From: Citrobacter sp. 18056
Lineage (GTDB): Bacteria; Pseudomonadota; Gammaproteobacteria; Enterobacterales; Enterobacteriaceae
DNA length: 64,000 bases
Direction: 5' to 3'
NCBI GenBank assembly: GCA_902706235.1
Contig: CACSJR010000003.1
Span: 62,001-126,000 of the forward strand
A program made the position numbers and the translations under genes. The notes beneath the pieces were generated by a model, which was not told where the DNA came from, made no database searches, and was given only the letters and a program-made list of their open reading frames with translations. Position 1 is the stretch's first letter. The number at the start of each line of letters is the position of its first letter. Positions 21,384 to 30,036 of the stretch are shown one piece after another.

Positions 21384-21971
21384 ATGAAATCAATGCGTTT
21401 ATTGCTCTGCGCGCTGCCCCTGGCCTTAACCGGCTGTGCCACCGTCAGTAATGGCTTTAATTCTGTGCACTGGTCGGCGGCGTATCCGTGGAACTGGTTT
21501 GGTTCCTCAACGGAAGTGACGGAGCAGGGCGTCGGTGATTTGACCGCCTCCACACCGCTGAATGAAGAGGCCATCAACGATGCGCTCGACGGTGATTACC
21601 GCGTGCGTAGCGGCATGAAAACCGATAAGGGCACCATCGTTAAATATTTCGAAGCACTGAAAGACGACAAGGTCGCACTGGTGGTGAATGGCGAGGGCGG
21701 AAGTATCAGCCGGATTGACGTCATGGACAGTGACGTCCCGGTAGCCGATGGTGCGAAAGTCGGTACGCCGTTCAGCGAGGTGTACAGCAAAGCGTTTGGC
21801 AACTGTGAAAAAGCCAGCGGTGAGGACAGCGCCAACGTTGAGTGTAAAGTCAAAGATAGCCAGCATATCAGCTATATATTTAGCGGTAGCTGGGGTGGCC
21901 CGCAGGAACTGATGCCGCCGGATGACTCCCTGAAATTCTGGAAAGTCAGCAAGATTATCTGGCGCCGTTAA
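21384..21971 (+). CDS. yfeY: YfeY, outer-membrane-type lipoprotein (DUF1131)
   Basis: Lipoprotein of 195 residues. A lipoprotein signal peptide with lipobox LTGC (cysteine at residue 18) is followed by ATV, so it is likely sorted to the outer membrane. The mature part is DUF1131 with repeated EVTEQGVGDLTASTPLNEE-type sequence and a C-terminal FSGSWGGPQELMPPDD. Function unknown; in E. coli it is induced by RpoE. It stands between yfeZ and yfeX with a terminator after it. Confidence 0.92.
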   Translation: MKSMRLLLCALPLALTGCATVSNGFNSVHWSAAYPWNWFGSSTEVTEQGVGDLTASTPLNEEAINDALDGDYRVRSGMKTDKGTIVKYFEALKDDKVALVVNGEGGSISRIDVMDSDVPVADGAKVGTPFSEVYSKAFGNCEKASGEDSANVECKVKDSQHISYIFSGSWGGPQELMPPDDSLKFWKVSKIIWRR

Positions 21972-22028
21972 TTTGCGTCTGAACAAGCCGCCGCCTGAAA
22001 AATGCGGGTATAATGCCCGCCATCAATA

Positions 22029-22056
22029 ATGCCACGAGTTCGTGGCATCTTTTTTC
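22029..22056 (+). terminator. Rho-independent terminator between yfeY and yfeX
   Basis: ATGCCACG (22029-22036), loop AGTT, CGTGGCAT (22041-22048), then CTTTTTT. It ends only 22 bp before the yfeX start, so yfeX depends on read-through or on a promoter in the short gap; a TATAAT at 22009-22014 without a good -35 is the only candidate I see. Confidence 0.85.
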
Positions 22057-22077
22057 AGCTTTTCAGGAGAAGCAGCG

Positions 22078-22977
22078 ATGTCTCAGGTTCAGAGCGGCAT
22101 TTTGCCGGAACATTGCCGGGCGGCGATTTGGATTGAAGCCAATGTCAAAGGGGACGTCAACGCCCTGCGTGAATGCAGCCGGGTTTTTGCCGATAAGCTG
22201 GCAACCTTTGAAGCTAAATTCCCCGACGCCCATCTCGGCGCTGTGGTGGCGTTTGGTCATGACACCTGGCGCAGCCTGAGCGGCGGTGTGGGCGCGGAAG
22301 AGCTGAAAGATTTTCCCCTTTACGGCAAAGGCCTTGCACCATCCACCCAACATGATGTGCTGATCCACATTCTCTCCCTGCGCCATGATGTGAATTTCTC
22401 TGTCGCTCAGGCCGCACTGGAAGCGTTTGGTGGGGCTATCGACGTCAAAGAAGAAACCCACGGTTTCCGTTGGGTGGAAGAGCGTGATCTCAGCGGTTTC
22501 GTTGACGGGACTGAAAACCCGGCAGGCGTTGAGACGCGTCGTGAAGTGGCGGTGATTGCTGACGGCGTGGATGCCGGCGGCAGCTATGTGTTTGTCCAAC
22601 GCTGGGAACATAATCTCAAGCAACTGAACCGGATGAGTATCCCGGATCAGGAAATGATGATGGGTCGCACCAAAGAAGCTAACGAAGAGATCGATGGTGA
22701 TGAGCGTCCGGAAACGTCACACCTGACCCGCGTCGATCTGAAAGAAAACGGTAAAGGGCTGAAGATTGTGCGCCAGAGCCTGCCGTATGGCACCGCCAGC
22801 GGCACGCACGGTCTCTACTTCAACGCTTACTGCGCGCGGTTGTATAACATCGAACAGCAATTGCTGAGCATGTTCGGCGACACTGACGGTAAACGTGATG
22901 CAATGTTACGTTTTACTAAGCCGGTGACTGGGGGCTACTACTTCGCGCCGTCGTTGGATAAATTACTGACGTTGTAA
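22078..22977 (+). CDS. yfeX: YfeX, DyP-type haem peroxidase
   Basis: Dye-decolourising peroxidase of 299 residues from the ATG at 22078, which has AGGAG at 22064-22068; the open frame extends 12 codons upstream into the terminator and was not used. The GxxDG motif is GFVDGTENP (distal Asp143). The proximal haem ligand is His215 in [13 protein letters not shown]. coli YfeX is cytoplasmic, oxidises porphyrinogens and has been debated as a deferrochelatase. It is followed by a REP element and convergent nudI. Confidence 0.95.
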   Translation: MSQVQSGILPEHCRAAIWIEANVKGDVNALRECSRVFADKLATFEAKFPDAHLGAVVAFGHDTWRSLSGGVGAEELKDFPLYGKGLAPSTQHDVLIHILSLRHDVNFSVAQAALEAFGGAIDVKEETHGFRWVEERDLSGFVDGTENPAGVETRREVAVIADGVDAGGSYVFVQRWEHNLKQLNRMSIPDQEMMMGRTKEANEEIDGDERPETSHLTRVDLKENGKGLKIVRQSLPYGTASGTHGLYFNAYCARLYNIEQQLLSMFGDTDGKRDAMLRFTKPVTGGYYFAPSLDKLLTL

Positions 22978-22986
22978 TGTTTGAGT

Positions 22987-23016
22987 GCCCGGTGGCGCTG
23001 CGCTTACCGGGCCTAC
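22987..23016. repeat. REP-type palindromic element
   Basis: GCCCGGTGGCGCTGC and GCTTACCGGGCCTAC form a REP hairpin between the convergent genes yfeX and nudI. It is the best-preserved relative of the element at 997-1026. Confidence 0.8.
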
Positions 23017-23034
23017 AGACGCCATCGACAATGA

Positions 23035-23460
23035 TTACAACAATCCCTTATCGATAAACGTCTGGCGCGTGGCCACGTTTAAATCATACTCGCCGAGCTT
23101 GTCCGGGCTGACCCACGCAATTTCCTGAAACTCCTCGTTAAACGTCACTTCACGATTGGCACTGATGCAGTCAAACATCAGGTAAATCATGTAAATCTGT
23201 TCTTTGCTGCCGTCGGCGTAGGTTTTGATGCGGGTGTCGTCACGGAAATGCCACGGGGTGATTTTCTCGATGCGCAGCGCTTCACCCAGCTCTTCGCCTA
23301 TTTCGCGCAGTAGCGCCTGTTCCATTGTTTCACCGGGCTCCATACCTCCGCCCGAAAGCGCCCACTGGCCAGGAAATACACCGCGGTCATCGGCCATTTT
23401 GCACAGCAGATACTCACCGTTATTCTGAATAATCGGGCAGACAATCGTCCTTTGGCGCAT
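23035..23460 (-). CDS. nudI: Nucleoside triphosphatase NudI (Nudix hydrolase)
   Basis: Nudix hydrolase of 141 residues from the ATG ending at 23460 ([10 protein letters not shown]), which has GAGGAT upstream and matches E. coli NudI length. The frame runs 30 codons further without support. The Nudix helix spans about residues 37-60, from GGGMEPGE to [12 protein letters not shown]. coli NudI hydrolyses pyrimidine deoxynucleoside triphosphates. The C-terminus [16 protein letters not shown] is typical. In E. coli K-12 nudI lies elsewhere on the chromosome; here it takes the place next to yfeX where K-12 has ucpA and mur genes. Confidence 0.92.
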   Translation of the reverse strand: MRQRTIVCPIIQNNGEYLLCKMADDRGVFPGQWALSGGGMEPGETMEQALLREIGEELGEALRIEKITPWHFRDDTRIKTYADGSKEQIYMIYLMFDCISANREVTFNEEFQEIAWVSPDKLGEYDLNVATRQTFIDKGLL

Positions 23461-23641
23461 CAGTTCATCCTCATTGCGGGTTTCGTCGAGTGTACCAAAT
23501 TGGCTGGCTGATGAACGCCGAAAAACCCTTATTCTGTTTTCAACTTCCAAAGCACCAAACGGTATATAAAACCGTTACTGCTTTCATCCTCGTTATAAAT
23601 ATTATGACAGTCGATAGTCATCACATTTATAAGGGTGCGCA
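23461..23641 (+). promoter_or_regulatory. cysP upstream region
   Basis: This 181-bp spacer separates divergent nudI and cysP. Its cysP-proximal half (about 23555-23635) is AT-rich. AAGGGTG at 23630-23636 is the ribosome site. CysB activates this operon in E. coli, but CysB sites are too degenerate for me to place by eye. Confidence 0.4.
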
Positions 23642-24655
23642 ATGGCCGTTAAATCACTGAAAAAAGGAACGCTGGTGCTGGGAGCCTTGCTGCTGGCGGC
23701 TCAGGCACAGGCAACCGAGTTGCTGAACAGTTCCTATGATGTTTCCCGCGAGCTGTTTGCTGCCCTGAATCCCCCGTTTGAACAACAGTGGGCGAAGGAC
23801 AATGGCGGTGACAAGCTCAACATTAAGCAATCCCACGCCGGTTCTTCCAAACAGGCGCTGGCGATTTTGCAGGGTCTGAAGGCCGATGTGGTGACCTACA
23901 ACCAGGTGACGGACGTGCAGATCCTGCATGACAAAGGCAATTTGATCCCGGCGAACTGGCAGAGCCGTTTGCCGAATAACAGTTCTCCATTCTATTCGAC
24001 CATGGCGTTCCTGGTGCGTAAGGGCAACCCGAAGAATATTCACAGCTGGAACGACCTGGTGCGCCCGGACGTACAGCTGGTATTCCCGAATCCGAAAACC
24101 TCCGGCAATGGGCGTTATACCTATCTGGCCGCCTGGGGTGCAGCGGCCAAAGCCGACGGAAATGATAACGCCAAAACCGAACAGTTCATGACTCAGTTCC
24201 TGAAAAACGTTCAGGTGTTTGATACCGGCGGGCGCGGCGCGACGACCACCTTCGTTGAACGCGGGTTGGGCGACGTGTTGATCACCTTCGAATCCGAAGT
24301 GAACAACATCCGTAAACAGTACGCGGACCAGGGCTTCGAAGTCGTGGTACCGAAAACCAATATTCTGGCCGAATTCCCGGTGACGTGGGTCGACAAAAAT
24401 GTGAAAGCCAACGGCACGGAAAAAGCGGCGAAGGCGTATCTGACCTGGCTCTACAGTCCGCAGGCGCAAACCATCATTACCGATTACTACTACCGTGTGA
24501 ACAATCCGGCGGTGATGGAGAAACTGAAAGACAAATTCCCGCAGACTGAGCTGTTCCGCGTGGAAGACCAGTTCGGCTCCTGGCCGGACGCGATGAAAAC
24601 CCACTTCGCCAGCGGTGGCGAGCTGGATAAGCTGTTAGCGGCGGGGCACAAGTAA
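23642..24655 (+). CDS. cysP: Thiosulfate-binding periplasmic protein CysP
   Basis: Substrate-binding protein of the sulfate/thiosulfate ABC importer, 337 residues. A signal peptide ([18 protein letters not shown]) ends near residue 24. The mature start [15 protein letters not shown] and the [20 protein letters not shown] stretch are typical of CysP/Sbp. It is the first gene of cysPUWA. Its stop overlaps the cysU start by one base. Confidence 0.97.
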   Translation: MAVKSLKKGTLVLGALLLAAQAQATELLNSSYDVSRELFAALNPPFEQQWAKDNGGDKLNIKQSHAGSSKQALAILQGLKADVVTYNQVTDVQILHDKGNLIPANWQSRLPNNSSPFYSTMAFLVRKGNPKNIHSWNDLVRPDVQLVFPNPKTSGNGRYTYLAAWGAAAKADGNDNAKTEQFMTQFLKNVQVFDTGGRGATTTFVERGLGDVLITFESEVNNIRKQYADQGFEVVVPKTNILAEFPVTWVDKNVKANGTEKAAKAYLTWLYSPQAQTIITDYYYRVNNPAVMEKLKDKFPQTELFRVEDQFGSWPDAMKTHFASGGELDKLLAAGHK

Positions 24656-25488
24656 TGTTTGCTGTTTCTTCCAGACGCGTGCTGCCGGGCTTTACCTTAA
24701 GTCTCGGCACCAGTCTGCTGTTTGTATGCCTGATTTTGCTGCTGCCACTCAGCGCGCTGGTGATGCAGCTGGCGCAAATGAGCTGGGCGCAATACTGGGA
24801 AGTCATCACCAATCCTCAGGTGGTGGCGGCCTATAAAGTGACGCTGCTGTCAGCATTTGTGGCCTCGATTTTTAACGGCGTGTTCGGCCTGCTGATGGCA
24901 TGGATCCTCACACGCTATCGTTTCCCGGGCCGCACGTTGCTCGATGCGCTGATGGATTTACCGTTCGCACTGCCGACGGCGGTGGCGGGTTTAACCCTTG
25001 CATCGCTGTTTTCTGTCAACGGTTTCTACGGTGAGTGGCTGGCGAAATTTGATATCAAAGTGACCTATACTTGGCTCGGCATTGCCGTGGCGATGGCGTT
25101 CACCAGCATTCCGTTTGTGGTGCGCACCGTTCAGCCGGTGCTGGAGGAACTGGGGCCGGAATACGAAGAAGCGGCAGAAACGCTCGGCGCAACACGCATT
25201 CAGAGCTTCTGCAAAGTGGTGTTGCCAGAGCTTTCTCCGGCGCTGCTGGCGGGCGTGGCGCTGTCATTTACCCGCAGCCTGGGCGAGTTCGGCGCGGTGA
25301 TTTTCATCGCCGGGAACATCGCCTGGAAAACGGAAGTGACGTCGCTGATGATTTTTGTACGCCTACAGGAGTTTGATTATCCGGCGGCGAGCGCGATTGC
25401 GTCCGTTATTCTCGGCGCGTCGCTGCTGCTGCTGTTCTCCATCAACACCTTGCAGAGTCGCTTTGGTCGACGTGTGGTAGGTCACTAA
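24655..25488 (+). CDS. cysU: Sulfate/thiosulfate ABC transporter permease CysU (CysT)
   Basis: Inner-membrane permease of 277 residues with about six membrane segments. The coupling-helix motif reads EEAAETLGATRIQSFCKVVLP, near residues 174-194, which contacts CysA. With CysW it forms the heterodimeric channel for sulfate and thiosulfate. It overlaps cysP and cysW by one base at each end, implying tight translational coupling. Confidence 0.97.
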   Translation: MFAVSSRRVLPGFTLSLGTSLLFVCLILLLPLSALVMQLAQMSWAQYWEVITNPQVVAAYKVTLLSAFVASIFNGVFGLLMAWILTRYRFPGRTLLDALMDLPFALPTAVAGLTLASLFSVNGFYGEWLAKFDIKVTYTWLGIAVAMAFTSIPFVVRTVQPVLEELGPEYEEAAETLGATRIQSFCKVVLPELSPALLAGVALSFTRSLGEFGAVIFIAGNIAWKTEVTSLMIFVRLQEFDYPAASAIASVILGASLLLLFSINTLQSRFGRRVVGH

Positions 25489-26363
25489 TGGCGGAAGTTA
25501 CGCAATTGAAACGCTATGACGCACCCCGCATCAACTGGGGAAAATGGTTTCTGATCGGAACCGGCATTCTGGTGTCAGCCTTCATTCTGCTGGTGCCGAT
25601 GATTTATATCTTCGTCGAGGCGTTCAGCAAAGGGTTGATGCCCGTACTGCACAACCTGGCGGACCCGGACATGCTGCACGCCATCTGGTTGACGGTGATG
25701 ATTGCGCTGATAACCGTGCCGGTAAACCTGGTGTTCGGCACGCTGCTGGCCTGGCTGGTGACACGCTTTAACTTCCCGGGCCGCCAGTTGCTACTGACTC
25801 TGCTGGATATTCCGTTTGCGGTGTCGCCGGTGGTTGCAGGCCTGGTGTATCTGCTGTTTTACGGCTCGAATGGTCCGCTTGGCGGCTGGCTCGATGAACA
25901 TAATTTACAGGTGATGTTTGCCTGGCCGGGCATGGTGCTGGCGACGATTTTCGTGACCTGTCCTTTCGTGGTGCGCGAGCTGGTGCCAGTCATGCTGAGT
26001 CAGGGCAGCCACGAAGACGAGGCGGCGATCCTGCTCGGCGCGTCAGGCTGGCAGATGTTCCGCCGCGTTACGCTGCCGAACATCCGTTGGGCGCTGCTGT
26101 ACGGCGTGGTGCTGACCAACGCCCGCGCGATTGGCGAGTTTGGCGCGGTGTCAGTGGTGTCCGGTTCTATCCGCGGTGAAACGCTGTCGCTGCCGCTGCA
26201 AATTGAATTACTCCAGCAGGATTACAATACCGTCGGCTCGTTCACCGCCGCGGCCCTGCTGACGTTAATGGCTATCGTGACCCTGTTTTTGAAGAGTGTG
26301 GTGCAGTGGCGCCTGGAGAATCAGGAAAAACGCGCGCATCAGGAGACGCATCATGAGCATTGA
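25488..26363 (+). CDS. cysW: Sulfate/thiosulfate ABC transporter permease CysW
   Basis: Second permease subunit, 291 residues, six predicted membrane segments. The coupling motif [20 protein letters not shown] lies near residues 179-198, and [18 protein letters not shown] follows. The charged C-terminal tail is rich in Glu, Arg and His. It overlaps cysA by 11 bases. Confidence 0.97.
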   Translation: MAEVTQLKRYDAPRINWGKWFLIGTGILVSAFILLVPMIYIFVEAFSKGLMPVLHNLADPDMLHAIWLTVMIALITVPVNLVFGTLLAWLVTRFNFPGRQLLLTLLDIPFAVSPVVAGLVYLLFYGSNGPLGGWLDEHNLQVMFAWPGMVLATIFVTCPFVVRELVPVMLSQGSHEDEAAILLGASGWQMFRRVTLPNIRWALLYGVVLTNARAIGEFGAVSVVSGSIRGETLSLPLQIELLQQDYNTVGSFTAAALLTLMAIVTLFLKSVVQWRLENQEKRAHQETHHEH

Positions 26364-27453
26364 AATTGCCAGCATTAAGAAATCGTTTGGACGCACTCAG
26401 GTGCTGAATGATATCTCCCTGGATATTCCGTCCGGACAGATGGTCGCGCTGCTGGGGCCGTCCGGTTCGGGTAAAACGACGCTGTTGCGGATTATTGCCG
26501 GGCTCGAACATCAGACCAGCGGGCAGATTCGCTTCCAGGGCACGGACGTGAGCCGTCTTCATGCCCGTGACCGTAAGGTCGGTTTCGTGTTCCAGCACTA
26601 CGCGCTGTTCCGTCACATGACCGTGTTCGACAACATTGCGTTTGGCCTGACGGTGCTTCCCCGTCGTGAACGTCCGAATGCGGCGCAAATCAAAGCCAAA
26701 GTGACTAAATTGCTGGAAATGGTACAGCTGGCGCATCTGGCCGACCGTTTCCCGGCGCAGCTCTCCGGCGGGCAAAAGCAGCGCGTGGCGCTGGCCCGTG
26801 CGCTGGCGGTTGAACCACAAATTCTGCTGCTCGATGAACCGTTTGGCGCGCTGGACGCACAGGTGCGTAAAGAGCTACGTCGTTGGCTGCGTCAGCTCCA
26901 CGAAGAGCTGAAATTCACCAGCGTGTTCGTGACCCACGATCAGGAAGAAGCGATGGAAGTCGCGGACCGCGTGGTGGTGATGAGCCAGGGTAATATCGAG
27001 CAGGTTGATGCGCCGGAACAGGTGTGGCGCGAGCCTGCGACCCGTTTCGTACTTGAATTTATGGGCGAAGTGAATCGTCTGAAAGGCACCCTCCGCGGCG
27101 GGCAGTTCCACGTCGGCGCGCACCGTTGGCCGCTCGGCTATACGCCTGCGTATCAGGGGCCGGTCGATTTGTTCCTGCGCCCGTGGGAAGTCGACGTCAG
27201 CCGTCGCACCAGCCTCGATTCTCCGCTGCCGGTACAGGTGCTGGAAGCGAGCCCGAAAGGGCACTACACCCAGTTGGTGGTGCAGCCACTCGGCTGGTAT
27301 GACGAACCGCTGACCGTGGTGATGCGCGACGAAGTACCGCAGCGCGGAGACCGCCTGTTTGTCGGGCTTCAGCATGCGCGCCTTTATAACGGCAACGAAC
27401 GCATCGAAGGGATCGATGAGGTCTCGTCGCTGGTGCTGGCCGAAACGGCCTGA
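26353..27453 (+). CDS. cysA: Sulfate/thiosulfate import ATPase CysA
   Basis: ABC ATPase of 366 residues that powers CysUW. The start at 26353 ([14 protein letters not shown]) follows AGGAG inside the cysW end. Walker A is [11 protein letters not shown] (near residue 35), the signature [14 protein letters not shown] (near 137), Walker [13 protein letters not shown], and the switch His is in [11 protein letters not shown]-terminal TOBE-type regulatory domain follows. In E. coli cysM follows at once; here a terminator and a three-gene cassette come first. Confidence 0.97.
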   Translation: MSIEIASIKKSFGRTQVLNDISLDIPSGQMVALLGPSGSGKTTLLRIIAGLEHQTSGQIRFQGTDVSRLHARDRKVGFVFQHYALFRHMTVFDNIAFGLTVLPRRERPNAAQIKAKVTKLLEMVQLAHLADRFPAQLSGGQKQRVALARALAVEPQILLLDEPFGALDAQVRKELRRWLRQLHEELKFTSVFVTHDQEEAMEVADRVVVMSQGNIEQVDAPEQVWREPATRFVLEFMGEVNRLKGTLRGGQFHVGAHRWPLGYTPAYQGPVDLFLRPWEVDVSRRTSLDSPLPVQVLEASPKGHYTQLVVQPLGWYDEPLTVVMRDEVPQRGDRLFVGLQHARLYNGNERIEGIDEVSSLVLAETA

Positions 27454-27470
27454 CCTTATCTGACCATTCG

Positions 27471-27502
27471 AAAAAGGCCTATGGATAACATAGGCCTTTT
27501 TT
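27471..27502 (+). terminator. Rho-independent terminator after cysA
   Basis: AGGCCTATG (27475-27483), loop GATAA, CATAGGCCT (27489-27497), then TTTTTATTT, with an A run on the left. It closes cysPUWA before cysM is reached. Confidence 0.92.
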
Positions 27503-27543
27503 ATTTCTGCTGATTTAATCGTCTGCGACAGTAATGAATAAAA

Positions 27544-27559
27544 GTGACGGGAAGGTCAC
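27544..27559. promoter_or_regulatory. Inverted repeat upstream of the AraC-type regulator
   Basis: GTGAC (27544-27548), six bases, GTCAC (27555-27559), in the 236-bp gap between cysA and the regulator gene. It is a symmetrical candidate operator. Read as a CRP site the spacing between TGA and TCA cores would be two bases too long. Confidence 0.35.
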
Positions 27560-27689
27560 AGAGAATTACGTGTGGCTGCCATTCTAGCGTAATGACTTGT
27601 CACCCTTGTTGCTGTTTAATGGAAATGCGGCACAGGAAATTTAAGTCATATTAAACGTAAGGATATAACCACATTCTCGTGAGGTAGGC

Positions 27690-28553
27690 ATGGTCGATAT
27701 TAAGCAGTGTGAAGATTTCTTCCCCTCCGATGCCCATGCGTTTTGTGTGTTTATGCTGAACAATCAGGCGATGGCCGATCTTCATGGGCATGAATTTGAT
27801 GAACTGGTGATTGTGCGCAGCGGTAGCGGTTTTCATATCGTGAATGACCACGCGGAAATGATCCGTCGAGGTGATTTCTTTTACGTCACCGCGAATGATA
27901 TTCACTATTATGAAGCCACCAGTGAACTATCCCTGATTAATGTGTTAATTCATCGGGAGCGCTCATTTAATTATATTAAGAATATTGAGGGGATGATTCA
28001 GTCGATCAGCGATGATACCCGTCCGTTCACTATTCGCTATCAGTCACTGTCAGAATCATCGTTAAACAAGATTATTACACTGGCTGAAAATATCAGCAGT
28101 CGGCGGGATGATGTTTTTGATAGCTGCTATTTTTCCAGTACCGAGTCGTCACTTTTGCAGATCCTGACGGTTTTGTGTGAGGGAAATCATGCCAGTAAAA
28201 TGCCAGCCGCAGAAGCAAAAGGCAAAGTGTATCTGTTGGATCATATTCGACAGAATTATGCTCAGGAGATTAACTGGAAAGGGGTTTGCGAAGAGGGGGG
28301 CATTGCGCTGCGCACACTGTACCGCTTCTTCCATGAGATGACAGGAAAAACGCCGGAGAAGTTTCAGCAATTATATCGTCTGCTAAAAGCGCAGGAGTTG
28401 TTGCGAACGACAGATATTCCCGTGAGTCGAATTGCCACGACCTGTGGGTTTATGAATCCTCCGAGATTAACTGAAGCCTATCGTCGTCATTTTTCACGCA
28501 CGCCTTCGCAAGAGCGTCAACGAAGCACCTCTATTCAACAGGAGAGTGAATAA
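27690..28553 (+). CDS. AraC/XylS-family regulator, RhaR/RhaS-like
   Basis: Transcription factor of 287 residues. The N-terminal half is a cupin sugar-binding domain (HGHEFDELVIVRSGSGFHIVND and GDFFYVTANDIHYYE) resembling RhaR and RhaS. The C-terminal quarter has the two helix-turn-helix units of AraC proteins (ALRTLYRFFHEMTGKTPEKF and VSRIATTCGFMNPPRLTEA). The second recognition helix is unusual, having NPPRLTEA where most relatives have a Ser/Asn-His-Phe-type sequence. It precedes the transporter and rhamnosidase genes in the same direction and probably controls them in response to rhamnose or a rhamnoside. Inference from context. Confidence 0.85.
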   Translation: MVDIKQCEDFFPSDAHAFCVFMLNNQAMADLHGHEFDELVIVRSGSGFHIVNDHAEMIRRGDFFYVTANDIHYYEATSELSLINVLIHRERSFNYIKNIEGMIQSISDDTRPFTIRYQSLSESSLNKIITLAENISSRRDDVFDSCYFSSTESSLLQILTVLCEGNHASKMPAAEAKGKVYLLDHIRQNYAQEINWKGVCEEGGIALRTLYRFFHEMTGKTPEKFQQLYRLLKAQELLRTTDIPVSRIATTCGFMNPPRLTEAYRRHFSRTPSQERQRSTSIQQESE

Positions 28554-28704
28554 GGTTTATTGGTTGTAATTGTATCGCATGAATTTAATTCAGCCATTGT
28601 TACGCTATCTGGCTGGCGATTTTTTATTTTTAAAAAACTGATGTCCAATATTTTTAATTCAGGAATCCGTGCATTATTCCAATAACATAAATGGAGTGTC
28701 TGTT
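28554..28704 (+). promoter_or_regulatory. AT-rich spacer before the MFS gene
   Basis: This 151-bp gap is much more AT-rich than its surroundings, with TTTTTTATTTTTAAAAAAC near 28620-28638. It probably holds the promoter for the transporter-rhamnosidase unit and the regulator's site. No clear half-sites were assigned. GGAG at 28693-28696 serves the start at 28705. Confidence 0.45.
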
Positions 28705-30009
28705 ATGCCTGATATTAAACAACCGAACCCCTGGTATGTCGGGGTGGTTTCCGGTATGGCTTCTTATATTGATTCGGCAGCGATTGTTTCTAATGGCACT
28801 GCGCTGGTTATTTATCAAAAAACGCTCGGAACAACTGCCGCAGAAATTGGCGTGCTTTCCGGGGTGCTGACTCTGTGTATTGCGCTGGGCGCATTTTTTG
28901 GCGGTCGCCTTGGCGATTATTACGGCAGGCGCAGGGTGTTTATTATTACGATGGCAATGGTGGCGATTGGCACATTGCTTTTGGCTTTCAGTTCGTCTTT
29001 TTCCGCATTACTTATCGGCACGATTTTTGTCGGGTTAGCAACAGGGGCTGATCTTCCCGTTTCCCTGGCGACGATTTCAGAGGCTGCGACGGATAAAAAT
29101 CGCGGCAAAATTATCGGCCTGTCGAATTTGCTGTGGTTTGCGGGTATTTGCACCACCATGGCGATTTCAGCCGTGGCGGGTGGCTGGGGTAAAACCGGGG
29201 CGCAAATTCTCTATTTACATGTCGGCCTCGTGGCCGGAGTGCTGCTGATATTACGCTGGTCGCTGCCGGAATCACCGATGTGGCTCGTGGCTCATAAAGA
29301 ACGCCTTGGCGGAAAAGCCACCGTGCGTGCGCAAAAAAATTCTTACGCCGACTTGTTTCGCGGCAAATATCTGTGGCCCTTTATCGCGCTATGCCTGTTT
29401 TACATGTTCACCAATCTGGCGGCCAATACCGGCGGGCAGTTCGGGGCATATGTCGCGGTGAACGTGGTGGGGATCAGCGTTGAAAAAAATGCGCTGTGGA
29501 ACCTGCTGGTTATGCCGGTGGGCGTGCTTTCAGGCCTGCTGTTTATGAAGATGGTGGACACCAAAAATCGAATGCCGGTGTTTATCATCGGAGCCTGCTT
29601 TTTCGCCGGCGGATTCCTTATGCCGGTGCTGTTGCACTTTTCTCCTGCTTCCTGGCTGTGCTTTTTACTGTTTACCGCCATTGGCAGCGGGATGGCCTTT
29701 GAAGGGATGATGAAAGTCTGGTCGCAGGAGTCCTTCCCGACCATGTTGCGAGCCACGGCGCAGGGCGCGATTGTTGGGATTGCTCGTTTAACCTGCGGCA
29801 TTCTGGCGTTTGTTACACCGGTTCTGCTCGATGCCGGACCGACCGTTCTCTACACCCTTCTGACTGCCATCGTGGCATCGGGCATGTTTATCGGCTGGCT
29901 GTGCTTCCACGGTAAGCCGCGCAATGAGTTTTCCAGCGAGGCCGACATTGTCGCTTCCCGGCAGCCTGACGCCTTGTCCGCTGCGGCGCAAAGCTCAACG
30001 ACGAATTAA
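28705..30009 (+). CDS. MFS sugar-type transporter
   Basis: Major facilitator protein of 434 residues with about 12 membrane segments. The start at 28705 (MPDIKQPNPW) has GGAG with correct spacing; 12 upstream in-frame codons were left out. The loop 2-3 signature GRLGDYYGRRR and the SLPESPMWL after TM6 are typical of the sugar-porter branch. It shares a transcript with the rhamnosidase gene 27 bp downstream and likely brings in an intact rhamnoside or released sugar by proton symport. Substrate is inferred from context only. Confidence 0.85.
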   Translation: MPDIKQPNPWYVGVVSGMASYIDSAAIVSNGTALVIYQKTLGTTAAEIGVLSGVLTLCIALGAFFGGRLGDYYGRRRVFIITMAMVAIGTLLLAFSSSFSALLIGTIFVGLATGADLPVSLATISEAATDKNRGKIIGLSNLLWFAGICTTMAISAVAGGWGKTGAQILYLHVGLVAGVLLILRWSLPESPMWLVAHKERLGGKATVRAQKNSYADLFRGKYLWPFIALCLFYMFTNLAANTGGQFGAYVAVNVVGISVEKNALWNLLVMPVGVLSGLLFMKMVDTKNRMPVFIIGACFFAGGFLMPVLLHFSPASWLCFLLFTAIGSGMAFEGMMKVWSQESFPTMLRATAQGAIVGIARLTCGILAFVTPVLLDAGPTVLYTLLTAIVASGMFIGWLCFHGKPRNEFSSEADIVASRQPDALSAAAQSSTTN

Positions 30010-30036
30010 TCTCACTTACCTCAGGAGTCTTTGATT

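Noticed and set aside
27544..27559. CRP site for the rhamnosidase regulator
   Set aside because: The half-sites are GTGAC and GTCAC with six bases between, so the TGA and TCA cores are two bases further apart than in a CRP site. Kept only as an unassigned inverted repeat.
28669..28704. Upstream start for the MFS transporter
   Set aside because: The extra 12 codons include the ribosome site of the ATG at 28705 and add polar residues not expected in this family.
30031..30036. TTG start of the rhamnosidase gene
   Set aside because: Only three bases from the AGGAG site; the ATG two codons on has normal spacing.
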